Shown here piece by piece: positions 34,502-47,140 of a stretch of 64,000 nucleotides of DNA. The notes beneath the pieces are model-generated. The model had not been told where the DNA came from. It saw only the letters and a list, made by a program, of their open reading frames with translations, and ran no database searches. A program made the position numbers and the translations under genes. Source of the DNA: Acanthosepion pharaonis (taxonomy: Eukaryota; Mollusca; Cephalopoda; Sepiida; Sepiidae); the NCBI GenBank assembly GCA_903632075.3, contig CAHIKZ030003327.1, positions 2,195,001 to 2,259,000 on the forward strand. The letters are read 5' to 3'. Position 1 is the first letter of the stretch; each line of letters begins with the position of its first letter.

Positions 34502-34600
34502 ACTGGTCATAGTTTGTCCAAGCTGGTCAGAGCTAGTCTGAGCTTAGTCATAGCTGGTCTTGGTTTGTCCTAGCTGGTCCAGACCCGAGCCGATCCAAGC
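34502..34600. repeat. Degenerate AGCTGGTC-type short tandem repeat
   Basis: AGCTGGTC, AGCTAGTC, GCTTAGTC and related octamers recur about eight times between U2-like units 1 and 2. Confidence 0.6.
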
Positions 34601-34608
34601 TAGGCGTA

Positions 34609-34646
34609 GCCGTGATCGAATCTCAACCAAAAGGCCGAGAAGCGAT
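34609..34646 (-). pseudogene. U2 snRNA-like fragment (unit 2)
   Basis: From 34646 on the minus strand, ATCGCTTCTCGGCCTTTTGG matches the U2 5' end exactly over 20 bases, then TTGAGATTCGATCACGG diverges. The ~80 bases upstream (34647-34735) resemble the upstream flank of unit 3, implying a shared promoter or spacer. Confidence 0.75.
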
Positions 34647-34739
34647 CTGTTTTCTTACCGCTCCACGCTGGAAGAATGTGGAACAGGGTCAGTTTAATGT
34701 AGAGAGAACGGGGACGTGCACCTGGGCCAAGTCCAAAAA

Positions 34740-34901
34740 TAGTGTAGCTCCCTCTTTGTTGTAATGAGATAGATACTGCAGTTTCATAAAACCGGGTACC
34801 TCTCAATATCTTAGTCGCGCACAAATAAAAGATGAAATGTAGTTTATTTACCGAAGAACACCTACTACAGCTTGATCTTAGACAAAATGCCGAGAAGCGA
34901 T
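34740..34901 (-). pseudogene. U2 snRNA-like unit 3
   Basis: From 34901 (minus): ATCGCTTCTCGGCATTTTGT, CTAAGATCAAGCTGTAGTAG, then decayed sequence, with CTGCAGTATC near 34785 in the place of the U2 3' stem (usual GCAGTACCTCC). The upstream flank (TTTTTGGTCCTGGCC, GTCACATCCTGCCAGAATGG) resembles that of unit 2 (TTTTTGGACTTGGCCC, CCACATTCTTCCAGCGTGG). Confidence 0.65.
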
Positions 34902-35034
34902 ACAATTTCATGTCGTCCCATTCTGGCAGGATGTGACAAATGATCAGAGGGCGTCCAGCCCAGGCCAGGACCAAAAATAACCCAGCCATCGCAACCATCG
35001 GTTACGCTAGCATCAGTATTACTACCGATCCTCT

Positions 35035-35253
35035 CTTTACTTTAATGAGGGAGGTACTGCCACGGGCAGCTCTTTTCCGGGACCGGGCACCATTCAATAT
35101 TTTTTTCAGTTGCGCTCAGTCCGCAGAGAGAGACACAATTGAACTGCGCTCTCTCCGAAGACCGAGACAAAACTGAGAGTTGAAATATAGTTTATCAACC
35201 CAAGGACAAATACTATACTCTGATCCTTGCCAAACCTTGATTTCGACTGAGAT
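35035..35253 (-). pseudogene. U2 snRNA-like unit 4, diverged
   Basis: From about 35253 (minus) the 5' end is weak, but GGATCAGAGTATAGTATTTG matches the AGATCAAGTGTAGTATCTG segment, and GGCAGTACCTCCCTC at about 35055-35041 matches the U2 3' end. The ~205-base span fits a U2 gene of ~190 nt. Many substitutions indicate an old copy. Confidence 0.55.
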
Positions 35254-35375
35254 AAAAGTGGCATTTTCTTCGTACTATAAAGGTAAATGTTCGCAAGACG
35301 GGGATTTCGCTAGTAAAAAAATATAATTTGAAGAAAAAATCGTCTATAAAAATATTTAAAATACACACACATACA

Positions 35376-35458
<83 letters not shown>

Positions 35459-35480
35459 GTGTGTGTGTGTGTGTGTGTAT
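35254..35480. repeat. Spacer and (TA)n-(TG)n array
   Basis: TA at about 35380-35452 with one interruption, then TG to about 35478. Confidence 0.9.
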
Positions 35481-35963
35481 AAATTTCTGAATAAGTTTTG
35501 AATTTTTTTATTTATTAATCCGACATATTTTATTACTTAAACGTTATTATAGTGGATATTCGTATTTGAATAGAAACTCTTTATTACACAGTAGTTTTTT
35601 TTTTCATAAATAAGTAAACGTGTTGTCTACTGAACTATGGTATCCATTAAAAATAAAGTTTAAGTAATATTTGTTGTGCAGTACACACAGCGTACAACTG
35701 AAAATATTATTGTGAGGTGTCCGGTTTCGGGAAACAGTTGCCTGCGCCAGTTCATCACTCATATTTATTAAACAGTATTTGAGCCCGTAGACGTAAGTAA
35801 ATAAATATACTATTTAATAAATAAACGGAGCGTCTATTCAAATAACTTCTTTAGAAATTACTTTTTTACGTTACGATACAAAACTGAGCAGATATGAATG
35901 TTTCGAAAGTCACCTTCCTAACAAATCGACCCTGGTCAGAACGCGGACCACTCGGCCATGCCA

Positions 35964-35980
<17 letters not shown>
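35481..35980. other. Spacer, nothing recognised
   Basis: No gene or repeat family is recognised. Confidence 0.45.
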
Positions 35981-36117
<137 letters not shown>

Positions 36118-36267
36118 ATAGGATTTTTTAGAGGGATTTGAATAATCAAATTAAAGTAATTTATCGACTTTAGAAGAATCCTAAACAGAATGCATAAAGC
36201 ACTGGACAGCCTTTCCGTCTTATTTTGGGAATCAAACAGAGTGCATCCACTAACAAGATTGTGCATT

Positions 36268-36318
36268 CTGTTGAAAATTCTTCAACTCGGGCCGAGTTCG
36301 ATTCTTAGTTCTGGACTC
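36268..36318 (+). pseudogene. tRNA-like B-box fragment
   Basis: CTCGGGCCGAGTTCGATTCT contains a B box (GAGTTCGATTC). No A box remains upstream and a TA array follows. Probably a 5'-truncated SINE head. Confidence 0.3.
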
Positions 36319-36320
36319 GA

Positions 36321-36323
<3 letters not shown>

Positions 36324-36371
<48 letters not shown>

Positions 36372-36372
36372 C

Positions 36373-36410
<38 letters not shown>
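36324..36410. repeat. (TA)n interrupted by TGACGATG
   Basis: TA at about 36324-36368 and 36376-36410. The interruption TGACGATG resembles the TGACGAT of the hammerhead core strand found at 25938, hinting that the array has grown inside a family F copy. Confidence 0.85.
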
Positions 36411-36412
<2 letters not shown>

Positions 36413-36540
36413 GAGGATCGCAAACGCGTGAAACCCAGGGTCACAAACTCACATCAATCCAACCAAATATGTTAGCTCTATCTCTCATATTGAGCGCTTA
36501 CTAATAAGTACCGCGCATATAATATATAAATAATATTTGA
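36411..36540 (+). repeat. Family F variant with 5'-truncated hammerhead
   Basis: ATGAGGA (36411-36417), CGC with GCG, GAAA (36430-36433), ACC-CAG-GGT and GTC (36440-36442), then ACAAACT (36443-36449), are the same ribozyme as at 25930. The 5' stem I strand and the CU of the core are replaced by the TA array. The remaining ~90 bases match 25976-26060 closely. Confidence 0.7.
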
Positions 36541-36714
36541 AGAAAAAATGTACGAAAAAAGATTAAAAGACTAAACTGAATTGGAATTCACACCTCAAAT
36601 GAATCAACAAATGAGGAATTAAAGAATAAAAAAAAACATTAATTGGTTTAATCCCTCGTTTATTTTAGAGGTGAAATCTAACATAGACAGGATTTTTTTT
36701 TAAGTTGCTTGATA

Positions 36715-37300
36715 AGTACTTGACTAAGAGTTCTGTGTTACACAAAATGTTCAATAGTAACAAACTAAATTACAGTTGTACTAGCAAACTGGGTACTACA
36801 AAACGACAAGAATTTCAAGGTTAGCGTGCATCAAAGTAGGGTGAATAACAAAAAGTGTAACTATAGAGAAAAAAAATAAGTTTCCACTGGATCGTGTTTT
36901 TAAAACGGAAGGAGTGTTTTACAAAGCAGAAGTGAAGAACGAAAATGGTCAGAGAAAGATATATATGGGGTGTACTGAAGGTAACTTGAAAAAGAGATGG
37001 TATAATCACAAGTCATCGTTCAGAATAGAAAGGCATAGAAAATGTAACAAACTGACCAGCCATTGAAGGACAAATATAACAACAAATACCCGAATGTAAG
37101 CTGGAGCATACTACGGATAGCCAAGCCTTACATTAATGGCAGTGATGTCTGTAGACTCTGACAGGAAGAAAAACTAGCAATAACGTATACAGATCAAGAA
37201 AAGCTGTTAAATGAAAGGTCTGAGGTTATGTCGGGTATAGACAGACTAAAAAGTATATTTTGGGTTTATACAAACCCGAATAAAAATAAATAATTTATTC
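36715..37300 (+). mobile_element. Penelope-like element, C-terminal RT linker and GIY-YIG endonuclease remnant
   Basis: Plus-strand frames give LNYSCTSKLGTT, then VFYKAEVKNENGQRKIYMG, TEGNLKKRWYNHKSSF (GIY-YIG-type block: Y-x-G, then R-W-x-x-H). After a frameshift near 37060 come YPNVSWSILRIAKPYINGS, an internal stop at a CxxC position, and EKLLNERSEVM. This is the C-terminal region of Penelope-like proteins, which use a GIY-YIG nuclease for insertion. An AATAAA lies near 37389. A decayed hammerhead-like CTGACGA (37425-37431) ... GAAAC (37445-37449) follows where Penelope terminal repeats often carry one. Non-functional through frameshifts and stops. Confidence 0.75.
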
Positions 37301-37475
37301 TTTTACTTCCCATCCCACCCTACTTCCCCATCCTTGCCTCACTCCTCCCCTTCTGTTCTACTTCCTGTTGTGCGCACATAAAATGTCAATAAAGCGTTAG
37401 AAAAAGAAAACTAGCATCTACCGCCTGACGAGACCTTAAGTACTGAAACCATGGCAGCGAGTGTGTTAGTTATTA

Positions 37476-37477
<2 letters not shown>

Positions 37478-37527
<50 letters not shown>

Positions 37528-37712
37528 CAGAATACAACGTGCATTCTGATTTTTTTGTGGGGTGGATTATACCTTATTAACACAATTTTAATTTATTTTA
37601 AGTTGTTTAGTTGAACATTTTATTCTATTTAATGTGCTTACCACCTCCTTTTATATATTTTTGTAAAAAAGATAACTATATATATATATATGTGTGTGTG
37701 CACGCACGCACG

Positions 37713-37780
<68 letters not shown>
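37478..37780. repeat. (TA)n, then (TG/CG/CA)n-(TA)n arrays
   Basis: TA at about 37478-37523. A second block at about 37678-37780 passes from TA through TG, CG and CA back to TA. Confidence 0.95.
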
Positions 37781-37781
<1 letters not shown>

Positions 37782-38350
37782 TGGCTGCATTATTAGGTTT
37801 CCTCTAAAAATCCGGTATTTTGGTGTATGTTTTAAACGAATGGTGATGAATTCTTCTGGTGGTTGTGTCAATTGTTAGAATGGATAGCTCATGAATCCAA
37901 CTATCTAGGAACCTGATAGCCATTAATGACCCTCCTTCCCTTTGATGTTATGCCAAAAACATTGTATTTGGCTAAATAAATAAATTATATTTCTAGCATA
38001 TTCTCACGAGTAAACTTGTCATAAAAACCTGAGAAAACACGAGGAGAACCGAATAATATTTAAACCAAAATTTTATTCCAAAACAACAAAGATAATGATA
38101 TTCATTAAGAACAATGTAGAATGATGCTCAATCTAGAGCGTGCCTGGATTGGGGGTCCGCCTAAGACGTCAGTTTTGTGGATGGGTGGCATTTAGTTGCA
38201 TTGGTTCAATGAATTAGTATACAAACGCATTTATTCCACTTGTACAATTTTTACTGAAATTCATGCTAAAACAATACCAGGACATTTATTTTGAGGGTTA
38301 CACTATAAATCAGTTATTGTTAGGAGATTTTTATCATAGCGCCTATATTT
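37781..38350. other. Spacer, nothing recognised
   Basis: No gene or repeat family is recognised. Confidence 0.45.
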
Positions 38351-38354
38351 TTAT

Positions 38355-38650
38355 TGTAATACCATTTTATCATTCTTCTTTTTGTGTTGTGATCCTTCAG
38401 GGATCTACCAATTCCTACCATTTTGTTCTAACTCATCCTTATCGTTTGACTGTTTATTCCAGTCTCTGTTCTGTCATCTATATACAAATGCTCGTTAGCT
38501 TTGTTATTCACTGTTGGATTCAGTGTGTCTTGTGAGTGTCAAATTCTCCAGACCCTCTTTCCTCATTATGTGTCCTCGCAAATTCATCTGTCTCTTTTTG
38601 ATTTTAAGTATATTCTTCACTCTTCTTATTTTCGTCTAAAACCAAACCAA
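38355..38650 (-). mobile_element. RTE-like ORF2 C-terminal remnant
   Basis: On the minus strand ILKIKKRQMNLRGHIMRKEG and LENLTLTRHTES are clear, followed by decayed sequence down to the GGATCACAACACAA end (position of VLEGHGT). Same block as at 9.9 and 57.1 kb. Confidence 0.65.
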
Positions 38651-39540
38651 AATAAATGGCCTTAATTGTAATTTCGGGAATTTTGTTTAGAAAGGCGATG
38701 AATTCTACGACCTCCACCACCAGACACCACAAATGCTAGGTACGTTCTGGTTGTAGATTAATGCAAGTTTCATCATACAGCCTCTGATAATATAGGATGT
38801 TCTAAAAAACAAAAAGCGCTGAAATAAAATAACAAGGATGTGGATAATATTTTGTAGATTATATAAAATCTATATATAAAATTCTGTGACTTTGGATAGT
38901 CCCACCCGCCGGTCATAGCCTCTAAAGTTGTCATACATTGACCGATCGAAACCATATTTGGAGAAGAAGTGCAAACAGGAAAGGGGGTACAATGTACAGT
39001 TGGTTTTACTAGGTGTGTAGCTCAGTACAATAAATTTTCAATCATTTTTTAGAAAACAGAAGTTTTATTATTTAACACACACAAAATAATTCATGATTAA
39101 AATGACAAATACTTATTTAATAAAATGTATTACTGTTTTTTGCATATGTTTTCCTTAAGTCTTATATATACAATAATCCAGTTTACAGTTCGCCTTACAT
39201 TAGCGAGAACTATAAAAAATCAAAAGCCATCCACTTAAAAAGTTGAAATTTGGCTACAGAAAGAAATTTTTGCGTATTGGCAGTTGTATACTGAATGCCT
39301 CAGATTAAGACATCCTAAGAATTTATTTTTCGCCGTTAATAAGGAAAAAAGAAATTTTCTTAAAAAATATTACTTACTATGAAGTTCTATAAAATTAAAT
39401 TAAATTAAAGAAATTATTAAACTAAAAATTAATTGTCAGAGCATTTTTGCAAATAAATCAGTTTATTCAAATTTCATCGATTTGTTTGCGAAATTGAACG
39501 AAACGTAAAATTTGTAAGTCTCGACAAAAAATGTTAGCGA
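38651..39540. other. A+T-rich spacer, nothing recognised
   Basis: No gene or repeat family is recognised. Confidence 0.45.
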
Positions 39541-39544
39541 TAAT

Positions 39545-39630
39545 CTCTTTCTTTTTATGTGCCGTGTCCTTTCAGGACATAGGCGATCATGGTCCTCTGC
39601 TACCCTCTATCCCTTGCGGCTCCCAACAGT
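39545..39630 (-). mobile_element. RTE-like extreme C-terminus fragment
   Basis: The minus strand reads LLGAARDRG, RTMIAYVLKGHGT and a stop, the last ~28 codons of the RTE-like protein. Confidence 0.6.
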
Positions 39631-39849
39631 TTGTCAACAATACCATATATTGTTTGGATATCAACACGCGTCAGCCTGTTACAAAATAAATTCTAATCAT
39701 TGAAATGTTCAAACTGTCAAACAATATTGGATAGATGAACAATTCTTTATTTTTTTTTCGAAACTTTTTGATGAAAAAATTAAGATGAGGATACTCGCCT
39801 AAGAATTTATTGGATTGTAATTCTTCTAAGGAATTTATTGGAAAGAAGA

Positions 39850-40215
39850 TGATTTTTTTGTTTTAGCGTTTCACTCCAAGCAAAGCGATGTTGCCACTAG
39901 GATTCAAGAGAGTCACTGGGAGAGAAAAGAGATTAAAAGAGAATGAAAATTCTTTAGTGAGGAGATTAAAGAATAGAAAGATGGAAGATGGCGATTGATG
40001 TTTCATTTATATCTTTGCATAATGTAGGGGGCAGAAAATCAAGAATCAACGGAATTACAGAGGCGAGAAAAGAAACTATTAGAATAGACGAATGCATCTA
40101 GCTTGTTCAGCAGTGAAACGGTGGGACCTACCTGCCAATCTAGTAGCACACTTTAATTCATGTATTCCAGGTACCAAGGAGGGCAGATCACCAGAACAAT
40201 TGCCATGAAAATTAA
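39850..40215 (-). mobile_element. Non-LTR retrotransposon 3' remnant (family X)
   Basis: Minus-strand pieces CSGDLPSLVPGIHELKCATR, LAGRSHRFTAEQ and NINRHL, then a 3' UTR with LVATSLCLE-type sequence and an A-rich end (read as T near 39854-39860), mirror the 12.9-kb copy. Several stops. Confidence 0.6.
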
Positions 40216-40880
40216 ATCTTTAGAAAGCAATTAGTATAAATCATCATTTACCACTAAAGGCGATGGATTTGCTTACTCCAAGTTTGATTAAAAGGGCAAC
40301 ATCACCCAGCGAAACTTTGATTTTTAATTCGCCTATGGAAGCCCACCAGGGCAGCATTTCCTGCTCACTCATTCACTCCTCCATTTGCTTGTGTAAAGTA
40401 ATATCTTAATGCAGCAATCAACGAAGCAACGGGTAAAAAATAATATTTGTATAAGTTTATTTATTTATTAGTTTTGGATCATATATACATCCCTTGCTGT
40501 ACATCTATAATGAGACTGTCTATATGCGCATATGCTTGTGGTGTATAATTTTAGGGACTTGTGCGGGTGCAAAGGTGAGGGGTAGGGAGGTCAGTAAGTG
40601 AATATGCAATTTATATACGTGTGTATCAACACAGACTTGAACCCCAGCAGTAGTGACTAAAAGACTAGAACAGCAACAACAAATATATCAAATATAAATG
40701 AAAAAGTTATTTTAGAAAAAAAGATTCATTCATATATTTAAATGTTAACATTTTTCACTTGTAAAAGCTTTAGAATCAGATATAGTCCTTAGAGTGATTT
40801 ATTTTAAAATGCATTAAAATACATTGACATTTTTCCCCGATTTAAAAAAAAAATGTTATTAAACAAAGAAAGCAAAATGC
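40216..40880. other. Spacer, nothing recognised
   Basis: No gene or repeat family is recognised. Confidence 0.45.
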
Positions 40881-40884
40881 TGGG

Positions 40885-41190
40885 TTGTTATGTGATCTCA
40901 TGTGATATCATCTTATATGGCAGTGAATGTTGAACAATTTCTTGACAATGAGGAAAAAGCTAGAGGCAACAGAAATGTCGCTCTACGGAAGGATACTGAG
41001 AATTTCATGAACGGAGTAAATAAAGAAGAATAAAATCTTGAAGAAAATGGCAGCAGATTGAACACTGAAAATCAGGAAAAGAAAGTTGAAATTCCATGGA
41101 CACATAATGATGATGGAGGCTTTTGAATATTAATCCTCACGTGGAATATTGACGGCAAGAAAGATAAGGAAAGGCAGCGAGCCATTTACC
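40885..41190 (+). mobile_element. RTE-like ORF2 C-terminal remnant
   Basis: The plus strand reads IILYGSEC, a stop, TIS, then in another frame TMRKKLEATEMSLYGRILRI, and further KIRKRKLKFHGHIM. This is the segment just before and into the GHIMRKEGLE block of RTE-like proteins. At least two frameshifts and several stops. Confidence 0.65.
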
Positions 41191-41580
41191 TGACGAGCTA
41201 GTGCTAAGGGATGTGCAACAGGGGGAGGGGTGACTGGGTCTTAGCAACGGGAGAATAACTGCTAAGAGACACACAGGATACAAAGCTCAAAAATTTGAAT
41301 TAAAGATATTTGTATCTGAAATGAAGAAGAATGTGTTTCTCACTGTGTGTCCTATGCGTTACATTATCAACAAAATTACTGTATAGTTGTAATGCGTCTT
41401 AATGAATAAGAAGTAGCTTTGAACAAATAAATGGTTTGCATTGATACAAAATTGTAATTATTTCATTTACTATGATGATCATTGATTAACGAACAGGGGG
41501 GGTCAACATTCTTATTTTTATTTAATTAAATTCCGAAAATAACGAAAATTATTCACACACACGAATATATATATATACTA

Positions 41581-43222
<1,642 letters not shown>

Positions 43223-44475
43223 GGATAGGAAGTCATGGAGAGTCATGATTACATACGTTGTCATGGAACAGAAAACATCGAAGATGATTGTTCGACGAGG
43301 TAAATCCTATAAAACTTGATGTACTAATTAAAGATGTTAACAGAGAAAAGAACGAAGGAAACTGCAAAAAAAGCTCTTCCCTATTTGCAGATCAATGCGT
43401 CTGCACACAGGACTAGAAAATGATATATTTGTTGAAGAATTTCTGGTTTGAGTGTATAAATCATCCACTCTACACGGAAGATCATACTACATCGATTTGC
43501 TGTTTTCAAAACTCAAAAGGATTTTGAAAAGGAAGAAATGTTTGAATGAGGTGATAATAACAAGCAGACAAGATTTTTTCAATTTCTAAATAACAATTGT
43601 TTAGGAAAGTTGATAAACTAGTTCTCATATTTGTTGTGCTCTGCTTTGAATATATGGAATCGTAGTTTTGTTTCATTCTTTTCTTGGTCAAGTCGAAAAT
43701 CATTTAAGAATCTCTCGTGGAATTTATCTAGCACTTTAGAATTTGGAACCTTATTGATATTCTACAATTTTAAAAAATGATCCATATACAAAAGGAAAAG
43801 CCTACACAAATGACATAATAAGGAATAATCAATTCCTGCATCAAAGAAAACATTGTGTGATGTAAATTATGTTTCAATATTATTGGAAAATATTCTCTAT
43901 AACTTACAATCATTAATCTATTTTCTAAAATATCTTGAAGATTTTTCTTTCAAGTTTGTTGAGAACTCTGTTGAAAGTTCTGAACCTCAAATTATCGCCC
44001 ATTTAGTCATGTATCTATTTTGGCATGTCTTAGATGCTCTAATCACCTAAGAATTAATTCGCATCACACTTCACGCAGTCTTCTTTCACACAATCAATAT
44101 GGCTTTCACTTCTCGAGTTCAAATGACAACGTGTTAATGATTATTACTGAATTTGGCTTTGAGGCTTTATATAAGAATGGTGAAGCTCCAGCTTTGGCTT
44201 TCCATATCTCGAAAGCATTTGTCGAGGTTTGGTGTGCTAGCGTTCTTAACAAGTTCAAAGCTAATGGTGTCTCTGGTCGAATATTTTACTTAAACAAACC
44301 GTTTTTAATAAATTGTGTAATGAAGATCGTAATGAACGGCCATGCTTCTAGATCATTTCACATTAATGCAGCTGTTTTTTCAAGTGTACCGTCCTTAGAA
44401 CTCCATTGTTTCTTATCTTCATCATCAACGACCCTCCAGATGTCATTAGTTCCCAACTAGGTAGCGCCTTGCTTG
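43223..44475 (+). mobile_element. Non-LTR retrotransposon fragment with RT domain (left inverted arm)
   Basis: The first ~900 bases (43223-44121) are repeated in inverse orientation at 52131-53010. RT landmarks on the plus strand include SNYRPFS near 43990, LLSHNQYGF at about 44078-44104, AFHISKAF (usual ALDISKAFD), VLNKFKANGVSGRI, NGHASRSFHINA and, in a shifted frame, FINDPPD. These are conserved blocks from the fingers to just before the YADD motif. The catalytic YADD is not present: similarity ends near 44475. Frameshifts and a lost motif-A aspartate show it is dead. The 43223-43950 part lacks recognisable coding motifs. Confidence 0.7.
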
Positions 44476-44860
44476 GAGTATTTTTATTTTAAATGAAAAA
44501 TGTAAGATGGAAATTTCTTTGAGGAAATGTTCTCAAACGAAATATTCTTATTTTTATATTATTTTTCTTACTAAAGTATGTGTGTTTAACATAACGGCTA
44601 TTGGCGCTGAAAGTTTATTCGGTGAGCCAGAATCAATACCCTCTCGATTTTGTCTCCTTTCTTTCTCGTTAATACCTTTAGAAAAGTCAGGAATTCAGTT
44701 CTTCAACCATGGTTTAAATAGCAGCAGAGAGCCGATACTCTTGTTTTGAGGTGGCAATTAGTCTAGAAGGATGACAACTCCGAATTCAAAACCATCCTGC
44801 AAAGCAATGGGCTCCTCTAGGCAAACATGGCCAAAACACAGCACTACTTCTATGGCTGAA
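44476..44860. other. Spacer, nothing recognised
   Basis: The open frame at 44507-44749 has no recognisable domain. Confidence 0.4.
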
Positions 44861-44866
44861 ATATAG

Positions 44867-44978
44867 GATCGAAGTGACCTTATGATCAAAATGATCCTAT
44901 GATCCGAGTAACTCTATGATCCAAATGACCTTATAATGCAAGTGATCCTATGATCCAAATGACCTTATAATCCAAATG
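44867..44978. repeat. 17-bp minisatellite, about 6.5 copies
   Basis: Units of the form GATCCAAATGACCTTAT repeat head to tail with one to four differences each. Confidence 0.9.
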
Positions 44979-45104
44979 TTTTACATGACTAGTGACATGA
45001 CGCGTTGATTGTAAATAAAACGAGATACTAAAACAGTATTTCCTGCATTTTATTTCAATCTTAGTTTATCATCAATATCTCATGGATTAATTCATTCACA
45101 TTTT

Positions 45105-45730
45105 AAGGCTTATCAACCCTTTGTATGTTATTTAAAACCAGAAAATATTTTCATTTTTATATCATTTTTTTAGACAATAATGATTTAGTGATACAAGTCT
45201 TTAAATTTCCCATAAATGCAAACGGCTTCATACCTCCGCAGAATTTGATAAACAAATAATAATGTGGATACAAAAAAAGGAATCAATTCTATATTACAAT
45301 CAATATATAAATTAATCCCTCACTTTGTGGGCACGGTAGTTTCTATGCATCTCTATTCCAGGGAATGCAAATAAATCTAAAAGACATGCCTGTGTAGCTA
45401 ATCAGTATTTCATTGATTGATTGATTCCTTTTCTACGGCTTATCAACAACCAAGAAATTATAAGTGGATGTAAAGTGGGGGATCAATTCTACATTACAAT
45501 CAATATATAAATTAATCCCTCACTTTGTGGTCACGGTAGTTTCTATACATCTATATTCCAGGGAATGTAAATAAATCTAAAAGTCATGCCTGTGTAGCTA
45601 ATCAGTATTTCATTGATTGATTGATTCCTTTTCTACGGCTTATCAACAAACAATTATAATGTGGATATAAAGTGTGGGGTTTCCACAGCTTATCAATCCT
45701 TTCCCGGTTATTTAACGTGAGAAAATTTTT
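45105..45730. repeat. 200-bp tandem duplication within SINE tails
   Basis: About 45251-45450 is repeated at about 45451-45650 with an exact 200-base offset (AATCAATTCT at 45281, GATCAATTCT at 45481; TTCTACGGCT at 45431 and 45631), then a third partial unit follows. Each unit contains ATTCCAGGGAATG and ends in the SINE-tail-like CTACGGCTTATCAAC. A SINE tail-body scrap precedes it at about 45110-45240. Confidence 0.85.
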
Positions 45731-45962
45731 TTAGGAGATAATGATAATTAAATGATACAATTCTTACTAATTGACCCATAGCTGGGGGAGAAGAAGCGGA
45801 TTCATACCTTTCCCAAGAGCATTTGCGCGTAAGTGAATATAATGAATACAACTAGAATTGGATCTCAGCTCTCCTATTATCAATCCCGAGCCATTATCAT
45901 TTACACCAGCCACACATCCAAGCTTACGGCACCTGGTATTTTCCAAGTTACTGTGACTAATC
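45731..45962 (-). repeat. 5S-tRNA SINE, 5S part mostly lost
   Basis: Body with TATATTCACTTACGCGCAA and CCCCAGCTATGGG, tRNA-like part with ATGGCTCGGGATTGATAATA and GAGCTGAG. Only the last ~25 bases of 5S remain (45962-45938, ACCAGGTGCCGTAAGC). Confidence 0.7.
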
Positions 45963-46039
45963 CTTTTCTTTATTTTTTTTCTTGTGTTCGTGTAGGTGTT
46001 TTCTTTTCCGGATAAAAATTGTGTAAAATTATCCAAATA

Positions 46040-46250
46040 TTCTATATATCCGAGCACGAATATTTATATTAGACATACCACTACATTCCTATCAAGAAGA
46101 CTCACGTTACATCTCGCTGACCATAGCTCAATTAGGACTCATTTAAATACACACGGAAAGCTACCAAGCTCCATCCGCAACATATAGAAAATACAAATAT
46201 AATAGCGTCATCCACAAGTTAAAAAAGTCTAAAAGCACTTATGGAAGCAC
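46040..46250 (+). mobile_element. Possible Penelope-like C-terminal fragment
   Basis: The plus strand reads RHTTTFLSRRLTLHLADHSS, IRTHLNTHGKLPSSIRNI. The pattern H(L/Y)...SSIR.HL...H is like the second half of the GIY-YIG nuclease in another group of Penelope-like proteins. No catalytic residue is visible, so the call is tentative. A family G repeat begins about 40 bases downstream, as expected for a coding end followed by a terminal repeat. Confidence 0.4.
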
Positions 46251-46254
46251 TAAT

Positions 46255-46565
46255 TATAAAATAGAAAATGCCAACATTCAATAATATCAACTATGAACAC
46301 GGCCACAATATATTGACCGTGTTTAGAAAAAACATTCCCAACACTAGAAAGTTATAATAACAATGTACACTTCCAGTTAAAAGAAAAATCAACTTTAATA
46401 ATGGCTACTGGATTAAGCGAAAGAGCTCGGTGAGAGAGAGAACAATATGAGAATTTTTGCACACTATATGTCGACAAAAGAAAACATATGCAAACACAAG
46501 AAAAATTGAATAAAAATTTTAATCGCAGCATTTTGTCAGTCACCTTTAATGAAACTTGTCTAAAA
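46255..46565 (+). repeat. Family G repeat
   Basis: ATCAACTATGAACACGGCCA, CAATATATTGACCGTGTTT (imperfect dyad), AAAAACATTCC, TAATGGCTACTGG...GCGAAAGAGCTCGG (hairpin then GAAAG), CATTTTGTCAGTCACC and TTTAATGAAAC run in the family order. Confidence 0.7.
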
Positions 46566-46621
46566 TAGGGATTTTACCCAAATGCATAATCACACACACA
46601 CATGCATGTATATATATATCA

Positions 46622-46657
<36 letters not shown>

Positions 46658-47103
46658 GTTGACAAACACCTGGGGATGATAAGATAGGGTTTCGAGTTCC
46701 ACATTGTGATAAAAGCATAGATGATAAAGAGGAGTTAACTCGGTGTAAATGAAGAAAGGAATGCTTTTGTCTATTTTTTTCAAAAGGGAACGAGATACGA
46801 TTAAACATTTTATTTTATTTACTTTTAAAAAGTAGGCAGTAAGAAAGGAATGGCGAACAGTTTGAGAAAAGGAACAGAATGTAAACGGAAGTAAACAAGA
46901 ATAAATAAGGAAAATAAAAAATACGTGAAAGATGTGGAATCTTATGAAAATATGTCAAGTATTTAAAAACTAAGTGAAATTCTTAAAAAGCAGACTATAA
47001 TAATAGTTTTAAGATCGAATGAGAAGAAAAGGCTCTCGTAAAGAACGACAATGGTAAAAAGAAAGAAAACGAAAGAAAAGATGCAAAATAAAATAGTAAC
47101 ACT

Positions 47104-47140
<37 letters not shown>

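Noticed and set aside
34600..34998. 132-codon open frame on the minus strand
   Set aside because: It covers U2-like units 2 and 3 and their flanks; RFSAF in it is simply the translated U2 5' end.
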